A stretch of DNA of 64,000 nucleotides from Pyrus communis (GCF_963583255.1 NC_084813.1:12324001-12388000); one strand, 5' to 3'. Shown: positions 47,561-61,147, counted from the stretch's first letter. Notes: generated by a model from the sequence alone, not told the origin. Numbers and translations are program-made.

Positions 47561-49363
47561 CAATAAGCTACTCTTTTTATGACATGCATAAAGGAGTTGA
47601 AAATTTGTAAATTATAGAATCTAAAGCAAATACATTATTAACTTTTTAATTGATTGCAACAAAAGGTCAAAATCCACAAAAGAAATTGTTATCGAGTCCT
47701 TCTGTAATCAAACCCGATGATATGATATGAAATCACATTTTAAATCTACTCCATAAAGTGTAGGCTGTGTAGCAATATTGAAACAAAGTAACAATTAAGT
47801 ACTGCAGAGAAAATGACACAGAAAATTAAAGCTGCATGCAAGAAAAAAAACAGATTGTAGTACGTGACCCACCACACTGAGTTGCTTTTCTTCATGTGAA
47901 AGAAAGTTTACGTGTTTACTCACAGTTGAAGAAATGTCGCCATGCTTTTTTCTTTCCAGTTTTACTTGCAGAGATCCCCATCAGATGGCATGAACAAAAT
48001 TTCATAGCTTTTGGTGGAATCCTGATTTCTTTCCTCTGTTAGCACGTACCTCCCACGTGAGCAGCTTGTGGACCAATCACAGTGCACCATCTTGGGAGAG
48101 CAGTGCGTGCATCTAGAGATAAGTCAACCTTTAACGGATTGGAGAGATACTGTCTAAAATATCTGAAAACATGTGCCCTAGCTTGTGAAATTGACCTACG
48201 AACCATTTCATCGTGGTGTGGTCTAGTTGAAAACGGGGAAATTCAGCCATAGGAATATATATGAACTCCAACATTGTGTGAATCGTCAGATCAACATTAT
48301 TTTACTGATCAAACGGTGTGTGTTTACTGACCAAATGGTGTGTGTTAACAAGGACGGAGCCATCCTTTGGTGCTATTTTCCTATGAAGTTCATCCACTTA
48401 GTGAACAATAGGCCACCCCACTGAACTAACAATTGGTCTAATCTACCTTAACAACTTTTAAGACTAAGGAAATTACTCTAAATGACGGAAATACAAAAGA
48501 ACAAATTTCTAACTCCACCCTCGTATATCAGTATGACAAATAATCTCTTACTTTCATGTCACTCAAGTTTTTGTATTTATTAATCGTCTATGCTATAGGG
48601 ATATTTTCGTGATGCTATTTGAAAAATAGAATAAATTGAATTGTTCCACCACTTAAGGCCCTCACAAAAGTTTTTCTCCTGTTTTTTTCACCTTGAAGAT
48701 CATGGTGTACAGCTTCACGATACTTATAGGCAAGGAAGGTTGATAGTAATACATGTTATCCTTTTAACTAGATGTGAATGTATGAAGGGACCATATGATG
48801 CTTTACATTTGGTTAATTACTAATAATGGTGATATGATATCCCTTTTTTATCTTTTTAAACTCCAATGGGGATAACCCACAAGTGCATAATTCATCCTCC
48901 TATAAGGTGTTCAGAATCTAATTCTGGCCCTTCATGGTGATGCCCACATATTCTCTGAGTGGAGTTAAAGTGATTAACCTTTTCTAAACATGATTAAAAG
49001 GGTAATCACAGCTAAAGTTGAACTTTAAAAAGTCAAGGTTTATTAATGAAAAGCTAAGAAAAGAAAAGGGAAAGTGAAAAAGTAAAAATAAAAGGCAGAT
49101 AAAAGTCCTTTTGGAGTTTACAAAATATATAGTGAAAGTCAAGGTCTGATAGGTTTAGAACACCACCATCTTGACGTTCCCATTTCATATAATTCTTTCT
49201 CCATCTAGTTCTATTATTCTATGTACAACTTGTGTGTTTTGCAAGTGGAGTCCTTGCCAAGCATTAAATTATTCTACATGTTGCAAACACTTTGAAAATG
49301 TAATGCCGGTGACAGTTAATTTGAGCAATTTTAGGCCACAAACAATTTTCTTTAGAAAGTGGT
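47561..49363. other. Intergenic DNA, no gene recognised
   Basis: Mostly AT-rich. A CACGTG core at about 48053 and a CCAAT at about 48073 form a promoter-like cluster, but no exon follows on either strand. Confidence 0.45.
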
Positions 49364-49562
49364 TTTTTTTCTTTTTTCTTTTTTTTTTGTTTGTTTGTTA
49401 GTATAACGATATATGTTACACTAACGGGAGGGAGAAGTTCGGCTAAGCCACACAATAGGCAACATAATTTGATATCGAATTTGCCATCTATGCGATTCGA
49501 ATTTAAGACCTTTCATTTACAAGTGAAAATAAATATCACCAGACCATAGTACTAAGTGGCCA
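49364..49562 (-). mobile_element. tRNA-derived SINE, minus orientation
   Basis: On the minus strand: head GCCACTTAGTACTATGGTCT, A-box-like GGTCTGGTGATA, B-box-like AAATTCGAATCGC, tail GTTAGTGTAACATATATCG and an A-rich end (poly-T on plus at 49364-49388). It has the same head as the SINE at 38228. Confidence 0.8.
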
Positions 49563-49881
49563 AGTCACAAACAATTTAACTCTGCAGGAAACATTCACAC
49601 TTCACCTGAAATTACAAGATTACAGATAGCAAACCAAGTCCTATGAAAAATGGAAGTTGTACATTCATTTATCCATATAATCACTCACTCAAAAAACATT
49701 ACTTCCCACCATACTCATAACCAATTGTCCAGAAACTTGTCTTGGTTCTCTATCAGTAATCATTTAAGCAAATCTCTATGTAATTTGAAAAACAAGGAAG
49801 TTAAAACAAGGGCAACAAGCTATTAAAATCATGGAAAAAATCCATTTAATGGAAGAGGGCAATTTTCAGTAGACCTTGATC
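49563..49881. other. Spacer, 3' flank of the IQD pseudogene
   Basis: No feature is recognised in about 320 bp; possibly the old 3' UTR of the neighbouring pseudogene. Confidence 0.4.
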
Positions 49882-51057
49882 TCACTGATATCTAACTCGT
49901 TCAGCTCTACAAGCGACAACTGGAGGATACAGATCAGAACCGTCGTTGCTCCTTGTATCGTCATTGAAAAATCCCATCGACTTGTTATGATAATGATACT
50001 CCTCCATGGGATGCCTTTGGATATTAGAACAATTGGAAGTTCTCTGCTTGACCATAGTTGATTGTGTGAGATTCATGTAACCGGCTTTCCCTACATTAGC
50101 TTCCTCTACATTTTCTACCTTTAAGTAGTTTCCAAACACTAAAGTTGATGACGTAGAAGAATTTGATCCGGAGGTATCATCCTGTACAGAATCAGAACTC
50201 GGAGCAGAAGATGAGCGAGTAATTGGACTTGCTGTACGAGGCCTAGCAGAAACCCTAGTTGTAACATTGTTCCTTCTCACTTTCACCGAGTTCTGTTCTG
50301 AAGAAAATGGATAAAAGCCCACATTTCCATCACTTCTACGAGAATAAGGAGGAGTCACTTCTGATGGCACACTTTGAATCTCTTCCATCAGCCTACTTTC
50401 CCGTGGCTTGGCTGCACGCCATCCGCTTTTCCAACCAACTCCATCCCGAATTATTTTCGTCTACCTTCTGATGTCTAACATCCTTTGGTGTCTTGTTTCC
50501 CCTACTATATGGAGTGGCACTTGATCGTGGTCTCTGAAGAAGATACATAATCAAAAACTCCATTCAACTAGGCTATGATGTTGAACTCTTTTACCGAAAA
50601 GAACAAAAAAGAATTCATTACCTGTTGAGAGGAGTATGCAATCGCTCTCTCCCTCTATATGTTTCCTCTTTGCCTCATTTGAAGCTTTGCTCTCACTTCA
50701 GTCACCGTTCCAGGATTATCACACCATCCTTGCTGAAATTTGTTGTAAACAAAATGTTGATAAAGCGGAAAAAATTCTAGATGAAGTGTGCAAACATCGT
50801 CAGAAAGTAGAATGCAAAAAAATTTCGACAAGTACCTCAGCCTGTTTGACGGGATCAGCTTGGTTGAATTGTTCATCCAATGTGTCCTTCAAAGATTTCC
50901 CTTCTTCAGAGTTTCTTCGTGTTCGCACTCAAGCCTGAACGCGAACAAGTGCCTGCATGCACCTCAATGTAACTGCTGCTTGCTTTCTAACCTGTCGACT
51001 GCGAAATATAGCTCGAAGCCTTACCACTGCTCTTAAGGCCCTCAAAGCCTGCCTTGC
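49882..51057 (-). pseudogene. IQD (IQ67-domain) calmodulin-binding protein pseudogene
   Basis: Minus-strand exons are 51057-50836, 50732-50622 and 50533-49882, all with GT...AG introns. Exon 1 holds the IQ67 domain: [20 protein letters not shown] and [12 protein letters not shown], the IQ motifs that bind calmodulin. Exon 2 reads QGWCDNPGTVTEVRAKLQMR, then RERAIAYS. Exon 3 holds SGWSWLEKRMA and a long Ser-rich C-terminal frame (starting MEEIQSVPSEVTPPYSRR, ending RVRYQ, stop 49882-49884). It is broken by TGA after ALVRVQA (probably from CGA), TAG after MRQRGNI, and a frameshift in exon 3 near 50425. The upstream exon with the family's N-terminus is absent. Introns are kept, so this is a duplicated, not processed, pseudogene. 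Functional members organise microtubules and calcium signalling at membranes. Confidence 0.88.
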
Positions 51058-51409
51058 CTGCAGTTATTAGTTATCACATTAACTATCATTGGGAAAGCTA
51101 TGATTCAACATCTCGAGCCAATGACGTCGATAAACTCCGATTAATTCCAGCATTTGGAATTATCTATGTTTCATTTCTTTTAATCTTCTTAATCTGTTTC
51201 AATTTTATTTTCTTATAGTTTCTATTTGACATCGAACCAGCTTAAATCAGCGTGAACAACCTAAAATTCGCTCTCACACATGGTAATTCGGATGCAAATT
51301 AGACTATTATTCATAGGAGCAAAATTCAATAGTTAATTTATATAAGATACATGAAATGAAACTAGAAAAGGCACGCATGATTTTTCCTCTCAACCATCAA
51401 TCAATTCAT
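51058..51409. other. Former intron of the IQD pseudogene
   Basis: It begins at the splice acceptor of the first remaining exon. No further exon is seen before the LINE tail. The missing 5' part may have been lost with or before the LINE insertion. Confidence 0.4.
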
Positions 51410-52738
51410 AATTTTTATTTTATTTTAAATTCAAGTACGATATTCATTCAAAATAGGAACAATCATATAAACAGCGAAAAAGATGCTAATAATAGGCCTC
51501 AATAAAAATGTTCCCGGAGAATAAACTGAATGAAGGGAAAAAGAGTGTCCTGCCTCAACAAAATAACAATTAAGACTAACCACCCAAATAAATAAACATT
51601 AACAAACCAACTTCCAAAAGAAGGTCCACAATTAAATCAGGTGGTTCCTCAAACCACGAAACTGGGTGCTCCAATGTGAGACTAAATCTGGCTAGCCGAT
51701 GAGCCACTGTATTAGCATCTCTTCGTACAAAGCTTGCTCTCCACGTTTTGAATGACTACAAAACCCTTTGGGTATCCTCCAATAAATGCCCAAATGGACC
51801 GTGGTTAACCACCGCATTGTTTTGATTTGCCGTGATCACCAACAAGGCGTCTCCCTCCAATATAATCTGCTTAGTCCTCCATTGATACACAAATACGGCT
51901 GTTTCACGAGCAGCTGCAATCTCAGCCTGCATAGGAGACACAATGCCAGACAACTTCATAGCCAAAACTGCTATAAAATCCCCAGCTGCATTCCTAATAA
52001 TGACACCCACACTTCCCACCGCTTCATGTTCATCCCACGCACCATCAAAATTACACTTGAACCAACCTTCCTCCGGCTTCCTCCATGTTTGTGCATCAAC
52101 ATGTTTGTTATACTTCTGGACCATATTCCACTTTTTGAACTCCAATAGCCAAGTATGGGCTTGTAACTGGATTTCCCGTGGTGGTAAAACCGATCCCTGC
52201 CAAAGCATTGCATTACAAGTGTTCCATATCTTCTAAATCAATACCAGCGCCAAATCAAAACTCTCCCTAGAGAGAGACCGAGCATTCTTGAAACCCAACC
52301 TCTCTGTGCCGCAACGTTTGCAGCCCCAAGGGACTAAAGAATCTAATCGCTGCTGCATGAGAACAATGCAAAAGATCATGTTCAATTGTTTCTGGTACGT
52401 TAGCACAAAAAGGACAACAATCATCTAGAAGGACCCTCCTCTTCTTCAAATTGACTCTGGTTGGCAGAGCATTTAAACAACTCCTCCAGATACAAATTTT
52501 CACTTTACCTAGTACCTTAGCACGCCACAAAGCCTTCCAATGAAACCAGATCTCCGCCGTCATCTCTGAACCATTCAATACATCACCACAAATTTCACTA
52601 CACGACCGAACGACGAAGTATACACTCTTAGTCGTAAAATTCCTTTTTGGTTCCTTAATCCAAATCCACTCATCAGGTGGACTAAACAAACTCAAAGGAA
52701 TACTCATACTGATATTGGCCTCTTCTTCAAAGAACATT
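51410..52738 (-). mobile_element. LINE 3' piece: zf-RVT and RNase H
   Basis: Minus strand: zf-RVT domain at 52737-52267 (WKALWRAKVLGKVKICIWR, CPFCANVPETIEHDLLHC), then RNase H at 52208-51756 (FKCNFDGAWDEHEAVGSVGV, then AEIAAARETAVF and ILEGDALLV). The tail motif WFEEPPDLIVDLL and an A-rich end near 51410-51430 follow. Upstream domains are cut off at 52738, exactly where the Athila-like element begins. Same family as 716-1257. Confidence 0.85.
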
Positions 52739-54439
52739 TGATGTGATAAATAATAGCACTCAAATTAAACCCTCTTTTTGGAGGGATTGTTCTAGGCCGG
52801 GGATTAGGAGGGATTACTAATCTAATGAAAACTGACTCAAGGATACAAAAATATGCTAAAAAATACTTAAACAAACTCAAAGACTCTTAACTAAACTTAA
52901 AAGATTCAAAACAAACTTAAAAGACTCAAAACAACACAAAACAATAAAAAAGACTCAATTTAGACTCTAGGGCTTAATTTGGACGAAAATAGAATTGGTT
53001 TTGACTTAAAAGACTCAAAAACACACTTTATGACAGATTTGAAACAAGTAAGTAAAGGGAATTGGGTTTTGGACGAATTTAAGACAAAAATAAGTAATTA
53101 AAAGACTTAAATGCAATTTGGACAAATTTGAGAAAAACAATGGATGATTAGATAGCTAGAGGATACTTTTCCACATATGATACATTCAAACACAAATTGA
53201 TTTCCAATTGCTTTTTCGATAAACCCCATGAAACGCATGAGACTCATACCAAGGATTTACTTAACACGATTGTGACTAGCAACCTCCACTACTTGTGAAT
53301 ATAAGTGAATAACTATTACGTGAAACTCCCTTATACTCTAGCATCAAATTCATGCATGCAAATTAAGTGTCGACCTTCAACCAACACACATAAACATGTT
53401 TTAATAGCTTAGATAATCAAATCACATTCAAGACTTAAGAAACAATAATTGGATATAATCAATTCATATAAAACATTTGATCATGGCTTCAAATTCACCT
53501 CCAACTAAAAAGAAATTAGTTCCACACGTTCGTCATAATTGAAAACCAAATTAATATAAACATTGAACTAAAACTAAGGATAGAATACACCTAAAAACAC
53601 TCCACACTCCAGTTGCAGATTTCAAACCCTCATTGGATGGCAGATTACACAAGTCTTCTTTTTCTTCCTTCCTTGCTTGCGGCACTAGGGTGATGGGTGA
53701 ATTATGGTGTTTGATGGCTGAAAGTTTGAATGAATGAATGAGTGAATGGATGATTTGAATGGTGCGGCAAACATTTGTATTTATAGGGCTTAAACCTTAA
53801 GGAAATCAGATTAGGGTGTGGTAGAAATTAGGTGGGAAAAGGTTTGCACAATCCTAGGGTAAAAGGGACTAGGATTCCACGGCAAAGACCAAGGAAGAAT
53901 GGGAAAAGGATTGCAGATTCTAGAGCTTCTAGAAGAGGGGGAGGTGCCACTTTTGTAGGGTTTCTAGAAACAATGTGTTTTATGGTAGAAATTTGACTTC
54001 TAGAAGGGATAAAGGGTGCGGCACCTATTTAGGTGTTCTAATGTGAAATTAAGTCCTCTTTGCAGCTGGAATTAAGGTAGCAAAAGATTAGGAGAAGATA
54101 AGGTTGGATAAGATAAGATTGGATAGGATAAGGTTGGATAATGTTCCTTATTTCTTGCTCTTTCCTTATCCTCTTTGTATTTGAACTTCTTTCTCCAGAT
54201 TTGTAACCTTTCCTAGCCTCTCTTGACTTCAATTTCGTCCATCCACTTTGCTCTATAGTTAAGCTATCCAATCCATGCCCAAAACTGCTCCAAATAGCTC
54301 CAAAATGCACTTTCTTGCTCCTTTTGCCATTAGGACCTAAAAACATACGAAAATAGCTTAAAAGACTATAATAAGTAGTAGTTAACTAACTTAATGCAAG
54401 GAAACAACATAGCTAAGTAGCATAAATATGCTCCTATCA
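52739..54439 (-). repeat. 3' LTR of the Athila-like element (chimeric)
   Basis: It starts (minus strand) TGATAGGAGCATATTTATGC and ends ATTTATCACATCA, 1701 bp. From 53230 to 54439 it is almost identical to 61843-63055. From 52739 to about 53225 it instead follows the other subfamily at 19176-19690. Confidence 0.9.
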
Positions 54440-56819
54440 AATTTCCCCACATTTAGCTTTTGCTAGTCCTCGAGCAAAACGAAATAAACAAAACAAACAA
54501 GACACAATCTAAACCTTTCAACAATTGCGTTAGGGATTTCCAATGCAAGATGATATATTAAAGATTACTACTGCCATAGATTTTAGCTATCCCTTACCCT
54601 TTAACATATACTTAATCATAGTTACCACTCACTAGCTCGCATTTAATCAATTTAAAACATGATTTTGAATGTAGTAACATGCCTTAGAGAATTCCCTCAA
54701 TTCTTCACTGGATATACTCTATTTTCACACAGATTTTTTTTTTACTACACTCCCTACACTAAGTATATGTGAGAAGATTGATGTAAACATGTAGACTAAT
54801 ACTCACATATGTATAATCAAAGAAGGCACTTTCTGGAATTATTAACATGTATATGATCTCATGAATGGAATGTCACTACTTAGACGCGAGAACCAGGGAT
54901 ACCATATGCTCAAACCAATTTTAAACTCTACATATTGAAACACATAACAATCAAGATAGAAGTTTAAGGGTTGTTACGGGGCTAAGGTATTGGCTAACAA
55001 AGAAAGGTTAAGGATAAACAAAAGTTCTTAAAGCAATAGTAAGCAAAGTAATGAAATAAATACTTAGAATTCACTTTTAAATGCAGAAATCAACTTTGAA
55101 CACCAAGGGAAACTTCACACAATACTTAGGGTCAAATTCAAACTTTTGGACCCTTTCTTCAACAATCAACACTTGTGAGTTCATTCTCACTTGTTTTCAA
55201 CTCTTTTTTTTTTTCTTTTCTTCTTCTTTTTCTTCTTTTTCACGTTTTTTTTCTTCTTTCTTTTTTCGTGCCCCTCTTCTTCTTTTTGGCACACTAACAC
55301 AACTTTATAGGTTTCAAACGAAAATCCTTTCCCCCACACTTGTTTTTCTGCAAATTATAGATCAAAAGGAATTCCCTCTAAGTCATGATTTCCTATCTTT
55401 TTGAAGAATAAGGGTATGGATAGTCCTAATCTAGGCTAGGTAAGGATTATGTGGTTAACAAAGAAAATTAGGCAAAGTAAGGCTTAAAGGGGTTAAACCT
55501 ACAATACATATGCAAAAGGGTAAGGCTTTTTGACTCTGGTTTAACTAAACAACTTCATCTTATTATTTGTTATGCTAATCAATTTTATGCTTTTAATGAA
55601 ATGGATATGAGTTCTAGTATTTGTAACTATGGTGATGAAACGATTTCTAAGTAGTAACCAAGCAAAGAATGATGAGATCATGCAACGACTTTAGAAAACA
55701 AGACATCAAGATTAATAACTCTCCAAACAAAGTTTAGGCTCAAGTCTCTTAGGGTTGTAACGTTAGTTTGAGTTTCTTCCTTCAAGCATGTTACAAAAAC
55801 TGATTTTTTTTTTTCCTTTGTGATTACATGTGGATTCGTAAATGTCAACTACAACTAAGCATAAACCAAAGAGTATATCAACGTTCCATTCATGTTTGTA
55901 ACTTTCTTTAGTAGTCATGCAATTAAAAACCAAATCCTCATCATTATGTTGGAAGGTATTCTAAGACACAAACAAACACAAAGACAAAAACGACTCTAAA
56001 AACAACTCTTTTTGGGTTTTTTAAACATTCTTTTTCGATTTTTTTTTTCAAATTTTCGAATTTTCTGTTTAAGACACATAAAAATACTTCAAAACACACT
56101 AAAAACACTTAAAAACAGTGAATAACAACTTTAGAAGTGATAGGTGATAAAATCCCACGAAAATCATGCAAAAACAGCTTGTTTACCCCCCCCCCACACT
56201 TAAACCAAACATTATCCTCAATGTTTTAAGCAGACTCACAAACAAACAACCAAATAACACAACTAACAAACATGACACACATGGCAAAGTAAAAGCAATA
56301 AAGAGTAGGGTTTAGGAACGCAAATCTGGTTATTGGAGTGTTGGAGATTCCTAGGTCTTCTTTATTTGCATGCATGGGTTGCCTCCCAAGAAGCGCTTGC
56401 TTTAATGTCTTCCAGCTGACAAGACCTCCTTTTAGGCTTCATTGGAGCCCACGACATGGAGGGTTGCACCATCCACGACATGCTTCTCAAAGTTCTCATA
56501 GTATGGCTCAATGAATGGGAAGGGATAATGATCTTCCTTGATTGTGGTGTTTTGGTTCCTAAAGTCCATGTAAATGCTCCCACCACCTTGAAATCAATTT
56601 GGAACCTGCACCAAAGAAGGTAACAACCTGTTAGTTGAAATGGGAATTGGAATTGGGATTGGAGACTTACTAGGATGTTGTGGCAATGCCCCTAGGGCAG
56701 CCACCATCGCGTCAGTTTTATCATTAGGCACAGCCATATTGCGTGTTTTTAGGGTAGTGGCGTGCTCCTTGTGCTCCACTCCAATTCCTTCCTCGATGAT
56801 GGTTTTAGATACATCTTTC
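54440..56819 (-). other. Athila-like 3' non-coding region and post-pol remnant
   Basis: A polypurine tract TAAATGTGGGGAAATT lies at 54440-54455 next to the 3' LTR. A second purine tract (TTTAAGTGTGGGGGG, 56186-56207 on plus as C run) sits further in, as is common in this group. Between about 56800 and 56350 the minus strand reads pol-derived scraps (VSKTIIEEGIGVEHKEHA, later SKRFLGRQPMHANKEDL). A CT-rich tract lies at 55200-55290. No gene. Confidence 0.6.
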
Positions 56820-58619
56820 TATTGGAAATGTGCCCTAAAACCAATCATATGATGATACTTTACGGACATTTCAAACTAATGTAGTTTAAATGTAAAGGGC
56901 AAAGATTATTGTTTGAGCTGTCTTATATAAATGTTATATGCTTAAACGATAAGTCCAAGGAATATGTGATTGGAAGAATGCAATCTAAAGAAGTTAGATT
57001 CATGAGACCATTCTTTCGTTGACACATCCTAAACGTTCCTGATCATAGGATTGTCAATTGGGCATTGACAGTCCGTTAAGATCAGTACGTGCTATGTTTT
57101 CTCTCAGGGAGAGTGACTAGTCTCGAGTCATTGGTGTGTGTGACATCAAGACAAGTACGTAGGTGCTCAATAGAGAATGAGTTCACTGAACACGATCAAC
57201 GAAGAGTTCTCATATTCATGTCACATGAGAACTCATGGTTGGGATAATGCAAATTAGTCTTTTGACCTGAGGCATCACAGTTGTCTTGTGGTTAGGTCCT
57301 TAATCTTTGATTATGTCAAAGTCACTCCATCAGGAGGGTGTCCACGGCATTGTTGGGGTTAAGCCACTTAGCCATGGAGGCAAGTGAATGCGCAACAAGG
57401 GATCTCTAACCTTCAAACTGTTTGAGGGAGAATACTCTATGATATGATTTAGAATCTCTGGCCAGAGTATGAATGAGATGTTGGAATGCGTTCCAGATCA
57501 CATTCAAGGTAATCATATAAGCACAAGACTCACATTGGATAGTAGACATGAATAAACTATCAAACCAAACAATGTGGTCAAGAGTATTGTATTAGAGAAA
57601 GACCGTATTGCATTTGTAATCCTAAAACTGAATAGGTTCTCCACCTCTTCTGATTAGCTTGGGTAACCATGACATGCTGCTAGGCGTCAACCATGGTTTG
57701 TGGAAGCCCTAAAAGTGTATTATCACTAACGGGAGTTTGAAAGAGTTTCAATTCACAATCGATTTGAAAGAGTTTGAATCGCCCACTGCCTCGCTAAAAG
57801 GAACCTAATGGATCGTACACCGTGTAAGGTAAAGATTGAAGATTCAATGGAGATGAGTAAGAATAATTAAATGGTTTAATTATTTATGGCAAGGATTAAT
57901 TAATATGTTAATTAATCAAACGAATAAGTTCGTTAAAGACCTCGGGATAGTTTTGGACCTTAAGGCCCAATGGGCTTCGAACGTCAAGTCCATTGACTTA
58001 AGTTGTATGACAACTTAATGAATAATGATTCACAAAGGCCCAAATAGCCCAATAAATCCCCTTAAATTCGGCCATTTAGAGGAGGGTAGTGAACTTGGCT
58101 TAATTGCAAGTTTGCCACTCCATTGTGAGGTGGTATAAAGACATCTTTATAGCCATTTCATCCTTAGGGTTTTCTAAGGAGTAAAGATGAGAACAAACTC
58201 TCCTTTCTCTCTAGAAATGGCCGGCCACCTTGAGGAAAAACATCTAGCAATCTTACTTCCTCAAGGTCACTCATTTCTTCTCCAATCTTACCTTGGTGTG
58301 GAGACTTAGAGGTTCTCAATTTTGGGAACTTGGAGAAACTTTTTCATTCATCCAAATCCATGGATCTAAGATGCAAGGAATGAAGGCCCTCTCTTTGGGT
58401 GATTAGCCTTTGCTTATGCAAGGAGGAATCTACAAAGGTATTGATTTCTCAACTCACTTTATTTTGAGTTGAGTCTTGGTTCACCTATCTACTAGGCTTT
58501 GAAGTTCATGGGTTAAGTTTTGTTTTTGAGTGCATATAAACATGATTCCGCCTTTTAATTGTTAATTGCATGTTGTTGATGTTGCTCAAATGAACTTGTT
58601 TTTCACAAATTTTCCTTCA
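56820..58619 (+). mobile_element. Solo LTR (about 1.8 kb) inside the Athila-like element
   Basis: Perfect TSD ctttc at 56815-56819 and 58620-58624. It begins TATTGGAAATGTGCCC (family TGTTGG, so the terminal TG has mutated to TA) and ends CCTTCA. A TATA-like GGTATAAAGAC occurs near 58131. Orientation is taken as plus from the TGTTGGAA-type start; that start is usual in copia LTRs, but the superfamily is not proven. It splits the protease-RT linker between IKKVKE and the next codons. Confidence 0.87.
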
Positions 58620-58624
58620 CTTTC

Positions 58625-59274
58625 TTGATTGGTGTTGAACATTCCTGCCCTATATTTTTAATTATACCAATGGCAAAACAAGAACGAACATCATTAGGAT
58701 TCTTAATGGATTCAGAAACTTTAAAGTTAATCATATCACCACCAAATTCCATAGTTCAGGCTTCCTTAGCCACGTCAATCTTGGTGTGGGCTGTTTTCAT
58801 GAAAGATCGTCCAAGTAAGAGTGGCGATGGTGGAGAATGGGTTGAATCCTCCATGTCAAGCACATAGAAATCTGCAGAAAAAATCAAGTGGTCTACCTGC
58901 ACCAAAACATCTTCCAAAACTCCTCTCGGGTATGCATTAGATTGATCGGCTAATTGAATAATAACACCATCATTTTTAAACTCTCCTAGATTCATAGATG
59001 CATAAACAGAGTATGACATGACATTAATTGATGCACCTAAATCTAGCATAGCATGTTCGAACCTTGTATTACCAATTACACAAGGGATAGTGAAACTACC
59101 TGGATCTTTGCATTTAGGTGGCAGCTTTCTTTGCAACCTTGCAGAGACATTCTCACTTACATTTACCACCTCTTTCTCCTGAATCCGTTTCCTTGTTGTA
59201 AAAATCTTCTTCAAAAACTTAGCGTACTTCGGAATTTGCTTTATTGCATCAGGGAGCGGGATATTGACATGCAC
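58625..59274 (-). pseudogene. Athila-like protease region
   Basis: Minus strand from 59274: MHVNIPLPDAIKQIPKYAKF, then IPCVIGNTRFEHAMLDLGAS (catalytic aspartate in DLGAS) and SVYASMNLGEF, then LLLGRSFMKTAHTKIDV. A stop follows at 58754. The same protein continues MEFGGDMINFKVSESIKNP to NIGQECSTPIKKVKE at 58625, where the solo LTR cuts it. In the living element this retropepsin-like domain would process gag-pol. Confidence 0.85.
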
Positions 59275-60946
59275 CTTCCTAAACGTCTCCAGAATGTCTT
59301 TTTCATCCTCCTCTGTCTTAGATTGTTAAACTTGCTAGGAAAGGGCACATTTAGTGGAATAGAACTAGAAAAATTTGAATTTGGACTTACCTTGGTGGTT
59401 TGGGACGGTTTTGGTGCATTAGGGGGCTGCGGCAAGGTTTTGGCTTCCCTTGCCGTGGCCTTTGCTCCCTGTTCTTCTTCTTGCAGCAACTTTTCCTCCT
59501 CATTAAGGCCTTGTTTGGATGGTTTTGGATGATTTCCAAGCTCCTTACCACTTCTCAACGTAATGGCCTTGGCGGTTTCAAAGCTTCCCTTTGGATTCAC
59601 AATGGTTGAACTAGGAAGTTTGCCTTGCTCTCGAAACTGCCCAAGGAACTCTGAAATCTGCCCTATTTGCTTCTTCACGTCACTCATCTCTTTTTCTTGG
59701 TTCGCTATTCTATTATTTTGATTTGTAATCCCTGTGATATAGAAGTTAGTAATTGAAAAGTTTGATCATTATCAATTAGCGAACTTGAGTTTTGTTGGGC
59801 AGTTTGTGATTGAGGTTGAGATTGTGCAAATGGCCTTTGATATATCCCAGGGGGTGGCTATCGAATTCCTCCTTGTTGTTGAGGTTGTTGAGGCTCCCCT
59901 CCACTTGAAATTTGAGTGATCTCTCCATCCCAGATTGTATGTATTTGAGTATGGATCATTCCTTGGTTGATTTTGACTTTGGTACCCCACGGCATGGGCA
60001 CTCTCCCATCCTCCATTCTCTATCAATTGAGGATATTGATCATTGAGATGTCCTTGCATAGAGCACACTCCATATATGGCCGCACCTTGCATTTTGGATC
60101 CTTCAACAACCTGAGACATAAGCATAGTGAGATTAGCTAATTGAGATTGAATTTTAGAAATTGCACTTACCTCATTCACTTGTTGCCATGGGGGGGGGTC
60201 TCTTTGTCCAACTCCCTTGTATTGTTGTGCATTCAAGGCTCGATTTGAAATTAGGACTTTGGCAGCCACCGGTGTTTTGTCAACCAAAGCACCTCCTGCT
60301 GAGGCATATAGCATTTGTCTCTCAATTGGAAGGAGTCCTTCGTAAAAGTATTGAATTAGAAGCTCTTCCTTCATTTGGTGTTGTGGGCAAGATGCAACAA
60401 GGGCTTTGAAACGCTCATAATATGCTGGAAAGGATTCTCCTTGGTTTTGTTGAATTCCGCTAATCTTCTTCCTCAAAAGAATTACTCTTGAAGTTAGGAA
60501 GAATTTCTCCAAGAACGCTCATTTCATGCTTTCCCAAGAAGTAACGATTTCGGGCGCTAATTCGTATAGCCAATCTTTAGCCTTTTCCAAATAGAGAATG
60601 GAAAGGTTTTCATTTTCAAAATATTCCCATCCACGTTAATGGGTGTCATGCTTGAGCATACAACTTCAAACTCCTTCAAATGCTTGTTTGGATCTTCAAT
60701 GGACAACCCATGGTATTTGGGAATATGATGCAACAAGCTTGACTTTAATTCAAACTCATTGGTCTTGTCCGGGGCTACCCTAGGGTATTGAATGCAAATA
60801 GGCACGACATTGTCCAACCTCGAGGGCGAAAGTTCTTTGATTGTTCGATTGTCCACCGCCATGCTTTCTTCTTCTTCAAATTCAGATTCGGACCCTGAAC
60901 TTGAACTAGGTGCATTAGGTTCTGGTCGCTTCTTCTTTCTTCTCAA
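59241..60946 (-). pseudogene. Athila-like gag
   Basis: Three minus-strand frames follow one another. At 60946-60557 an acidic Ser/Glu-rich N-terminus (SSSGSESEFEEEESMAVDN) leads into HIPKYHGLSIEDPNKHLKEF. At 60512-59772 is the capsid-like gag domain (GESFPAYYERFKALVASCPQ, LLIQYFYEGLLPIERQML). At 59687-59241 is the linker before protease (ITLRSGKEL, KPSKQGLNEEEKLLQEE). Frameshifts near 60557-60512 and 59780 separate them. The arrangement matches Athila/Calypso gag proteins. Confidence 0.85.
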
Positions 60947-61147
60947 AGTTCATTCAAAATCGTTGTCACTCAATATGTTTGCACGAATGGGTTGAGAACG
61001 ACGAGTCATAAACAAGTACCTGAGACAAAGAACAAAAACAAATCAGCAACCACTTTAAAGGGCACGGCAAACACAACAAAAAGACACAAAGAAACACAAT
61101 ACACACTTTGACGCGACACAAACAAAAGGGATTAGCAAGTTTGCTAA

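Noticed and set aside
48030..48130. Promoter-like cluster (CACGTG, CCAAT)
   Set aside because: No exon follows on either strand within several hundred bases.
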